Below are positions 1 to 6,089 of a DNA stretch of 64,000 bases, one piece after another. Origin of the DNA: Actinoplanes siamensis. Lineage in GTDB: Bacteria; Actinomycetota; Actinomycetes; Mycobacteriales; Micromonosporaceae. The position numbers and the translations under genes are program-made. The notes beneath the pieces are model-generated. The model worked only from the letters and a program-made list of their open reading frames with translations, ran no database searches and was not told the DNA's origin. Position 1 is the stretch's first letter, and every line of letters starts with the position of its first letter. The stretch spans positions 39,097 through 103,096 of the forward strand of contig NZ_BOMW01000051.1 in the NCBI RefSeq assembly GCF_016862395.1, written 5' to 3'.

Positions 1-2
1 CC

Positions 3-149
3 GGAACCTATGCCCTCTCCGGACTGATCATCCTGCTCGGCCCGTTCCGGGGGCGCCGCGACCTTCCGGCGTCACCCACCTCTGAGGAGCGGGTACCGCC
101 TCCTTCCACAGTTCACGGTCCCCGGCCCACCACCGAAGCCCGTTCGTAG
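3..149 (+). CDS. C-terminal end of a membrane protein (partial)
   Basis: An open frame enters from the left edge and stops with TAG at 147-149. The visible 48 residues start with a hydrophobic stretch (TYALSGLIILLGPF), then a basic RGRR turn, then a Pro/Ser/Thr-rich polar tail. This is what the last transmembrane helix and cytoplasmic tail of a polytopic protein such as a permease look like. The family cannot be named from this piece. It might belong with the following sugar-binding lipoprotein as a transport partner, but the 230-bp repeat-containing gap argues against a tight operon. Confidence 0.45.
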   Translation, partial: GTYALSGLIILLGPFRGRRDLPASPTSEERVPPPSTVHGPRPTTEARS

Positions 150-266
150 CCGCCACACCTCCGCACCGTCTCCCCGGTTTTCTCATCCACCTTCGACGTC
201 ACAGCCGTGGCCACCACACCTGCGCACCGTCTCCCCGGTTCCCTCACCCACCTCCGACATCACGGC
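145..266. repeat. 61-bp imperfect tandem duplication
   Basis: Positions 145-205 and 206-266 are two adjacent copies of the same 61-bp segment (CGTAGCCGCCACACCTCCGC versus CGTGGCCACCACACCTGCGC at their starts), and a third copy begins at 267 and stops after about 10 bases. The first copy overlaps the stop codon of the upstream partial gene. No coding role; seen directly by alignment of the two stretches. Confidence 0.8.
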
Positions 267-381
267 CGTAGCCATGGGCCAGGCAGCTTCCGATCGCCTC
301 GTTTCCCGGACGCCACCCGGCAACAGCCCATGGCCACCTCCGGAGCGGCGCTTTCCACCGTTCGGTAATAGTCTGGGCGTC

Positions 382-1629
382 ATGCGCATGGTGGCCCTTC
401 TCGCAGTGGCCGCGCTGCTCGGCGCCTCCGCCTGCGGCTCGATCGACGACGATGCTCTCGCACCCGACACCGTCGAGGTGTTCACCTGGTGGGCCGAGGG
501 CGGGGAGAAGGCCGGCCTCGACGCGCTGGTCAGCCGGTTCGGCACGGACTGCCCCGGCCAGCGCTTCGAGAACGGAGCGGTGGCCGGTGGCGCCGGTGTG
601 AACGCCAAGCAGGAGCTCACCCAGCGCATGGCCCGCCACGACCCGCCGGACACCTTCCAGGCCCACGCCGGGGCGGAGATGACCGACTACATCGACGCGG
701 GACAGGTCGAGGACCTGACCGCGTACTACGACAGTTGGGGCCTCCGTGACGTCCTCCCTTCGGGCCTGGTCGAGGATCTGACCGTCAACGGCAAGATCTT
801 TTCGATCCCGGCCAACATCCACCGCGCCAACGTCGTCTGGACCAACCCGGCCGTGCTGGCCGACGCCGGAATCACCGCCCCGCCGAAGGACCTCGCCACC
901 TTCGTCGCCGACCTGGCGAAACTGAAATTCGCAGGCGTCGAGGCCCCGCTCGCTCTGGGCCGCGACTGGACCCAGCTGATGCTTCTCGAAGCGGTCCTGA
1001 TCAGCGACCTGGGCCCGGCCCGTTTCTCCGGTCTGTTCACCGGTGACACGGACTGGCGCGGCACCCCGGTGACCAAGGCGATCAACGACTTCACCGTCCT
1101 TCTCAACTACGGCAACCTGGATCGGGACACGCTCGACTGGCCCCAGGCCGAACGTCTGCTCATCGACGGCAAGGCCGGTTATCAGCTGATGGGCGACTGG
1201 GAAGCCGCCGACCTCACCGCCAAGGGCTTCCCGGGGTACGGCTGGTTCGCCTTCCCCGGCAACGGCAAGGCCTTCCAGTGGCTGGCCGACTCGTTCACCC
1301 TCTCCACCGGCGCCTCCAACCGCACCGGCACCGAGTGCTGGCTGAAGACCGTCGGCTCAGCAGCCGGCCAGCAGGCCTTCAACGCCGCCAAGGGCTCGAT
1401 CCCGGCCCGCACCGACATCGTGTCCACTGGCTACTCCCCGTACCAGCAGTCCGCCATGGCCGATTGGAAGTCGGCCACCCCGGTACCGTCCTGTGCCCAC
1501 GGCTCGGCTTGCTCCCAGCCCTGGCAGAGCGCGGTGAACGCGGCGCTGCGTGCCTACTCCACCAGCCGTGACCCCAAAACCCTCCAATCCGCCCTGGCCG
1601 AAGCCGCCAACCAGTTCATCCGCCGATAA
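382..1629 (+). CDS. ABC transporter sugar-binding lipoprotein
   Basis: Extracellular solute-binding protein family 1 (sugar type), 415 residues. The start at 382 puts a classical lipoprotein signal directly at the N-terminus: MRMVALLAVAALLGASAC, with Cys18 as the predicted lipidated residue; the open frame continues upstream to 274 but that extension is Pro/Arg-rich and implausible. The mature part begins with the VEVFTWWAEGGEKAGLDALV pattern typical of sugar-binding proteins and keeps the usual length. It would bind an oligosaccharide outside the membrane and feed an ABC permease, but no permease or ATPase gene lies next to it, so it is an orphan unless the truncated gene at the left edge is one. 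The substrate is not predictable. Confidence 0.85.
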   Translation: MRMVALLAVAALLGASACGSIDDDALAPDTVEVFTWWAEGGEKAGLDALVSRFGTDCPGQRFENGAVAGGAGVNAKQELTQRMARHDPPDTFQAHAGAEMTDYIDAGQVEDLTAYYDSWGLRDVLPSGLVEDLTVNGKIFSIPANIHRANVVWTNPAVLADAGITAPPKDLATFVADLAKLKFAGVEAPLALGRDWTQLMLLEAVLISDLGPARFSGLFTGDTDWRGTPVTKAINDFTVLLNYGNLDRDTLDWPQAERLLIDGKAGYQLMGDWEAADLTAKGFPGYGWFAFPGNGKAFQWLADSFTLSTGASNRTGTECWLKTVGSAAGQQAFNAAKGSIPARTDIVSTGYSPYQQSAMADWKSATPVPSCAHGSACSQPWQSAVNAALRAYSTSRDPKTLQSALAEAANQFIRR

Positions 1630-1982
1630 GCCGCACCGACGCCACACGCCGGCCCGACAGTCTCCGGGCCGGCAAGCCTCAAGCGGCCAGGCTGCCCGCA
1701 GGCCTCAAGCCGTCAGACTCCAGGCCAGCGGGTCTCAGGCCGGCGGGCTGTCAGCAGGCTTCAAGCCGTCAGGTCACCAGCCTCAGCCGCCCTCGACCCC
1801 GCACCACGCGGGACAGCGATTCGGCCCGGCACGCCGATCAACGGCAGTCAGCTCCCCTCCTTTCGGGCCGAGAGCCCGCAGCGCGACGGCAGCGTCGTGC
1901 CGCACTTCGGCAGGGCTGCGGCCGGCGCGGCGAACCACAACCGGCGGCACTGTCCTGACGACCGCGGCGGTCCGGCGAGACA
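1630..1982. other. Intergenic region with degenerate direct repeats
   Basis: The 353-bp gap between two convergent genes contains no credible gene. It holds scattered copies of a motif like GGCCTCAAGCCGTCAG: GCAGGCCTCAAGCCGTCAG at about 1698-1716 and GCAGGCTTCAAGCCGTCAG at about 1754-1772 (one mismatch), with weaker relatives around 1675. These look like expanded low-complexity spacer DNA. No T-run terminator was recognised. Confidence 0.5.
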
Positions 1983-2846
1983 TCACGCATCGGCCAGGAA
2001 ACGCTCCAGAATCGTGCGGACCGACGTGGCCGGGTGGCCGGTGAGTTTCTCCAGGGCCGGATCGGTGACCGCGAACTCGCCGCGGCGGGCGGCGCGGAAC
2101 ATGCCCAGCATGAACTCCGCGGCGACCGGCGGGTAGCCACCATCGACGGCAGCGGCTTTCCACTCCTCGTCGCCGATGACGACCCGGGTGACGGTGCGGC
2201 CGGTGAGCTCGGTCAGCAGGCGCGCGACGTCGGCGAAGTCGAGCAACTCGGGGGCGGTCAGAGGAGGTGTCACGCCGTCCAGGGCGCCCTCCTCGGTCAG
2301 GGCGATCGCCGCGGCCTCGGCCAGGTCGGCGTGGTCGGTCCAGGAGAACGGGCCGTCCTGCGGCAGGAGCAGGCGGCCGGTCTGCAGGGCGTCGCCGATC
2401 TGCATGGGGATGGTATTGGTGTAGAAGCCGTTGCGCAGGGCGGTGAAGGGGACACCGGTGCCGGCCAGGTAGGCCTCGGTCGCTGCGTGCACCGGCTGCG
2501 CGCCGAACAGCGAATCCGGTGACGCGGCCTGGTGGCTGGTGTAGAGGATGCGCCTCGCTCCGGCGCGCTGGGCGGCGTCGATCGCGGCACGGTTGGCCAC
2601 GAACGCGCCGTCTCCCCGGATCGCGGCCGAGATGACCAGGACCTGCTCGGCCGCTTCGAACGCATGCGCCAGCGCGGCGGGCTCGGTGAAGTCACCACGG
2701 CGGACACGCACCCCCCGCTCGGTTAGACCGGCGGCCTTGGCGGTGTCACGGACGCTCACCGCGACCCGCTCGGCTGGCACCCGCTCCAGCAGTTGGTCGA
2801 CGATGCGCGACCCCAGGCGGCCGGTGGCTCCTGTCACGACGATCAT
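1983..2846 (-). CDS. NmrA/SDR family NAD(P)-binding reductase
   Basis: 287 residues, atypical short-chain dehydrogenase of the NmrA / quinone-oxidoreductase-2 (QorB) type. The N-terminal Rossmann motif TGATGRLG (residues 5-12) is the GxxGxxG NAD(P)-binding signature, followed by the SVRD and GDFTEPAAL segments that specify the cofactor and by the YTSH and GPFSWTDHADLAEA blocks usual in this family. It has no SDR YxxxK catalytic pair, as expected for NmrA-like proteins, so it may reduce quinones or simply sense NADP. Start is the ATG at 2846. It is transcribed divergently from the TetR regulator at 2930 and shares an 83-bp intergenic region containing palindromes, so it is the obvious regulatory target. 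Confidence 0.82.
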   Translation of the reverse strand: MIVVTGATGRLGSRIVDQLLERVPAERVAVSVRDTAKAAGLTERGVRVRRGDFTEPAALAHAFEAAEQVLVISAAIRGDGAFVANRAAIDAAQRAGARRILYTSHQAASPDSLFGAQPVHAATEAYLAGTGVPFTALRNGFYTNTIPMQIGDALQTGRLLLPQDGPFSWTDHADLAEAAAIALTEEGALDGVTPPLTAPELLDFADVARLLTELTGRTVTRVVIGDEEWKAAAVDGGYPPVAAEFMLGMFRAARRGEFAVTDPALEKLTGHPATSVRTILERFLADA

Positions 2847-2880
2847 GGCACTCCCTCGGTTATCGGCGGAACGCCCAAGA

Positions 2881-2922
2881 CGTTATCACTGGAATTCCAG
2901 TGGAACGCAAGAGGTGATATCG
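2881..2922. promoter_or_regulatory. Palindromic operator between NmrA-like and TetR genes
   Basis: A perfect 16-bp palindrome CACTGGAATTCCAGTG lies at 2887-2902. It is nested in a second, wider inverted repeat: CGTTATCAC at 2881-2889 and GTGATATCG at 2914-2922 (8 of 9 complementary). The region sits between two divergent start codons at 2846 and 2930. This is the standard position for a TetR-family operator that controls both genes; binding is inferred. Confidence 0.7.
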
Positions 2923-2929
2923 TTGGTTC

Positions 2930-3685
2930 ATGGTCGAGGAGTTCGAGGAAGAACCGCGCGGCGAGGTCCGCGCGATGCTCGTCGAAGCAGCGAGCCGGCT
3001 GCTTCGCGAGCAGGGCGCCCGCGCCGTCACCACGCGCGGGGTGGCGCAGGCCGCCGGCGTGCAGCCGCCGACGATCTATCGACACTTCCGCGACAAGGAC
3101 GGTTTGCTCGACGCCCTGGCCGAGCACGTGATGGTGGAGTATGTGCACGCCAAGCCCAGTCCCGGGACTGACGACCCCTTGACCGAGCTGCGCGCCGGGT
3201 GGGATCAGCACATCGAGTTCGGCCTGGCCAACCCGGAGCTCTATCTGTTGATCAACACTCCGGGCCGGAAGTCACCAGCCACCGCCGCGGGGCGCGAGGT
3301 GCTGCACCACCGGGTCCACCGGCTGGCCGAGGCCGGCCTGCTGCGCGTCGACGAGGCGCACGCCGCCGAGATCATCCACGCTGCCGGCAGCGGCACGATC
3401 GTGGCCCTGCTGTCCCAGCCTCCGGCCACCCGCGATCTGTCCTTGGCCACGGCGATGTTCGACGCGGTCACCGCCGCCATCCTCACCGGCCGACCGGCCG
3501 CGGCCGAGCCCGGCGTGCTGCCACTGGCGGTGGCCTTCGCCACGGCGGTCGCCGACCTCCCCGGCCTGAGCCCCGCGGAGCGCACGCTCATGTCGGAGTG
3601 GCTCGCCCGAGCCATCGCCGAGTTGCAGAGCCGGACTTTCACCACCGGCTCACCACAGCCGGCGCAGGGGTTGATCCATGAATGA
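2930..3685 (+). CDS. TetR family transcriptional regulator
   Basis: 251 residues. Residues about 15-65 form a TetR DNA-binding domain: REQGARAVTTRGVAQAAGV then PPTIYRHFRDKDGLLDAL, the helix-turn-helix with the conserved Y-x-H-F. The remaining 180 residues are a helical ligand-binding domain of the WHG-like/C-terminal TetR type. The ATG at 2930 is used; it lies 8 bases after the outer inverted repeat, so the protein probably represses itself and the divergent NmrA-like reductase. The inducing ligand is unknown; pairing with a reductase suggests an electrophile or quinone. Its 3' end overlaps the following small gene by 8 bp. Confidence 0.88.
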   Translation: MVEEFEEEPRGEVRAMLVEAASRLLREQGARAVTTRGVAQAAGVQPPTIYRHFRDKDGLLDALAEHVMVEYVHAKPSPGTDDPLTELRAGWDQHIEFGLANPELYLLINTPGRKSPATAAGREVLHHRVHRLAEAGLLRVDEAHAAEIIHAAGSGTIVALLSQPPATRDLSLATAMFDAVTAAILTGRPAAAEPGVLPLAVAFATAVADLPGLSPAERTLMSEWLARAIAELQSRTFTTGSPQPAQGLIHE

Positions 3686-4067
3686 TGAGAGACTGCTGTC
3701 CGTGAGCGATGCCTGGGATCCTCATGTGCACGTCGACGGCAACCTCGTGCGAGCGAGTAAGGACGTCCGGAATCTGCTGGCGTCCACGTTCGGGCTGGTC
3801 GCGGATCTGCCGGCGGAGGTGGAGACCGGGTGCGGGAGGCGGGTGGCCTTCGCGGCGACTTCGCCGCATCCGGAGCGGGTGACGTGCCTGCTGTGCCGGG
3901 AGTATGCGGGTGAGCAGCACCGGCAGTTCGCGGATCAACTGGAGTCGCTGTTCGGGATGTCGCCCGGGGCCGGTGTCGCGCCGGGGCTGAGCGTTTCAGC
4001 GGAGGACGCCGCGAAGGCCGTCGCCCTGCATCGCGACATCGCACGGCGGTTCGCGGGCGACGGATAG
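3678..4067 (+). CDS. Small hypothetical protein with Cys motif
   Basis: 129 residues, not recognised. The ATG at 3678 overlaps the end of the TetR gene by 8 bp, so the two are probably co-transcribed and translationally coupled. The sequence has one Cys in GCGRRVAFA and a CLLCREYA pair about 20 residues later, a spacing that could make a small metal site. The N-terminal half (DAWDPHVHVDGNLVRAS) and the C-terminal SAEDAAKAVALHRDIARRF helix have normal actinobacterial codon use, so it is a true gene. No membrane segment or signal peptide. Confidence 0.65.
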   Translation: MNDERLLSVSDAWDPHVHVDGNLVRASKDVRNLLASTFGLVADLPAEVETGCGRRVAFAATSPHPERVTCLLCREYAGEQHRQFADQLESLFGMSPGAGVAPGLSVSAEDAAKAVALHRDIARRFAGDG

Positions 4068-4104
4068 ACGTCGCGCCCGGCAGCGGCGTTCGGGGCGTCG
4101 GTGG

Positions 4105-5346
4105 ATGATGGACGGCATGGCCGAGGAGCGCATCGAGGCACAGCTGGAGAACGAGCCCGGAGGAGATCGGCTGCGAGCGAGCCGGCAGGCGGCGCGACGG
4201 GAACGAGGCCCGGGCGACGCGCGGCCAGAGGAAGACGCGAGCCAGGCGGGACCGAACGGAGCAGCGGGCCACGCGCCACCAGCGGGGGACGCGCGCCGCA
4301 CGGCGGCGCAGGACGGCGTGGGCAAGGCTCCGGCCAAGAAGGACCCGGGGAGAGCGCGGCCGAAGGTGAGCCGCGGCAAGGCCGCCGAGCCGAAGGAAGA
4401 GCGCGACGGTGTGCCGCTGACCAACCTGGACCAGGAGATCTTTCCCGACGCCGGGGCTACCAAGCGCGACCTCGTCGACTACCTCGACGCCATGTCGGAC
4501 CGCCTGATTCCGGTGCTGCGTGATCGGCCGCTGTCCGTGATCCGGGTGCTGCGCGGCCAGGACCAGTTCATGCAGAAGAACCTGCCGAAGTACACCCCGG
4601 ACTGGATCCCGCGCACCACAGTGTGGGCCGAAGCCTCGCACCGCGAGGTGACCTACGCGCTGGGCAACGACCGGCGGACGCTGCTCTGGTTCGGCAACCA
4701 GCGGGCCGTCGAGTACCACCCGGCGCTGGCGCTGGCCGGGACGCCGCACCGGCAGACGCATCTGATCATGGACCTGGATCCACCGGACGGCGGCGGGTTC
4801 GAGCTCGCCGTGCTCGGCGCGCGGCTGGTCCGGGAGGCGCTGGCCGGGGCCGGGATGACCGGGGCCGTCAAGACCAGCGGGTCCAAGGGGGTGCACGTCT
4901 TCGTCCCACTGGCCGGTGACCCGGCGCCCGAGGACGTGGCCGCCGCCCAGCGCGCCGTCGCCGCCCGCGCCGAGCGGATCGATCCGGAGCGGGCCACCAC
5001 CGCGTTCATCCGTGAGGACCGGCACGGCAAGGTGTTCCTCGACGCGACCCGGGCCGGCGGGGCCACTGTGGCCGCCGCCTACAGCCCCCGGATCCGGCCC
5101 GGCGTGCCGGTGTCGTTTCCGCTGGGCTGGGACGAGCTGGACGAGGTGACGCCTGGCGACTTCACCATCCGTACGGCAATCGAGATCTTGAAAGACGGCG
5201 ATCCGTGGGCTTCCGGGATGCCGGCGCCGCAGACCCTCGACCCCGGGCTGATCGCGGAGGGGCACACCATCCCGGTGGCCCGGGTGCAGGCCATGCACGA
5301 GGGCAAGCGCCGGGCCAGGGCAAGACGCGAGGAGTCGGGAAGCTAG
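4105..5346 (+). CDS. Stand-alone LigD-type DNA polymerase/primase domain
   Basis: 413 residues. Residues about 1-105 are a charged, disordered Ala/Arg/Glu-rich tail. From about 110 on it is the archaeo-eukaryotic primase-like Pol domain of bacterial LigD: TNLDQEIFPDAGATKRDLVDY, the metal-binding DLDPP (Asp223, Asp225), and SGSKGVHVF (258-266) for nucleotide binding. Such proteins act in Ku-dependent end joining or gap filling. Here no ligase or 3'-phosphoesterase domain is fused and no ku gene is nearby, so the partners must be elsewhere. Three in-frame ATGs exist at 4105, 4108 and 4117; the true start is uncertain and changes only the disordered tail. Convergent with the SMI1/KNR4 gene. Confidence 0.85.
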   Translation: MMDGMAEERIEAQLENEPGGDRLRASRQAARRERGPGDARPEEDASQAGPNGAAGHAPPAGDARRTAAQDGVGKAPAKKDPGRARPKVSRGKAAEPKEERDGVPLTNLDQEIFPDAGATKRDLVDYLDAMSDRLIPVLRDRPLSVIRVLRGQDQFMQKNLPKYTPDWIPRTTVWAEASHREVTYALGNDRRTLLWFGNQRAVEYHPALALAGTPHRQTHLIMDLDPPDGGGFELAVLGARLVREALAGAGMTGAVKTSGSKGVHVFVPLAGDPAPEDVAAAQRAVAARAERIDPERATTAFIREDRHGKVFLDATRAGGATVAAAYSPRIRPGVPVSFPLGWDELDEVTPGDFTIRTAIEILKDGDPWASGMPAPQTLDPGLIAEGHTIPVARVQAMHEGKRRARARREESGS

Positions 5347-5451
5347 CGAACTCCGAAAGGGCACGACCGGCCGCATCGGCGGGCCGAGGCGAGACCCGAG
5401 AAGTCAGGAGGCCAGCGCGCTCCAGAACGGCACGGTCGGCCGCGCCCGCCG
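5329..5451. repeat. Diverged direct repeat joining two convergent gene ends
   Basis: Positions 5329-5382 and 5398-5451 align without gaps at 39 of 54 bases. The first copy encodes the last residues and stop of the LigD-type polymerase; the second covers the last codons and stop of the minus-strand SMI1/KNR4 gene. It looks like an old local duplication that supplied the 3' end of one of the genes. Confidence 0.45.
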
Positions 5452-5925
5452 GTTCGCCGGCTCGCCCAGGCCGAACTCGCGGTGCAGCCAGTCCGCGAGG
5501 TCCACGCCGTAACACAGCACGTCTGTCTGGTAGATGGAGAGCACCGGATGGCCGGGGATGGCCGCCGGCAGATAGCGGTGCGCGTAGAGCGGGATCATCC
5601 GGGGCGCGATCATCAGCCCGGCGCGGGCCGTGGCCACCTTGTCGCCGAACGGGGCGCCCCACCCCTCGTACCAGAAATCATTTTCGGCCACGTCGAACAG
5701 CACTCCCTCGACCGGCGCGGTCAGCGAGGCGCGCAGCGCCGACCGGTCGCGACCGCGCCAGTCCGGCCATCCGATCCCGGTGGGCAGACCGGCCGCGAGG
5801 AACTCGCGATGGTCGGGAGCGAACGAGAAGCCGAACTCGGCTTCCAGGTCGGTGAGTTCACGATCGGTCAGGCCGGGCGCGATCGGGAAGCGGCCGGAGG
5901 CGGCGAGCAGTTCCGCGGCGGTCAC
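5404..5925 (-). CDS. SMI1/KNR4 (SUKH) family protein
   Basis: 173 residues. The N-terminal LTDRELTDLEAEFGFSFAPDHREFLA followed by GLPTG...WPDWRG is the SMI1/KNR4 (SUKH) fold signature, and the later ...FWYEGWGAPFGDK, RMIPLYAHRYLP and HPVLSIYQTDVLCYG blocks match the full-length bacterial family. SUKH proteins are common as immunity proteins of polymorphic toxins and as stand-alone proteins of unknown role; no toxin gene lies adjacent, so no immunity role should be assumed. Start is the ATG at 5925. It is a monocistronic gene with a 163-bp gap to the divergent GGDEF-EAL gene. Confidence 0.75.
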   Translation of the reverse strand: MTAAELLAASGRFPIAPGLTDRELTDLEAEFGFSFAPDHREFLAAGLPTGIGWPDWRGRDRSALRASLTAPVEGVLFDVAENDFWYEGWGAPFGDKVATARAGLMIAPRMIPLYAHRYLPAAIPGHPVLSIYQTDVLCYGVDLADWLHREFGLGEPANRRARPTVPFWSALAS

Positions 5926-6089
5926 CCGATCACCTTAACCGGCGGAACCGGAGACATCGAGCTCGGCAGAAGGCCGGTCACCGGGTCCGGCCGGCGAGGG
6001 TAACCGGTTTGCACCCGCGCGGTTCCTCATGACGGCGGACCAGCGCCCGATAGCCCGGTTGATCACAATTCGAGGCCGGAGGCGCCGGT

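Noticed and set aside
274..381. Upstream extension of the sugar-binding lipoprotein gene
   Set aside because: It would bury the lipoprotein signal 36 residues inside the protein; ATG 382 restores a proper signal and Cys18.
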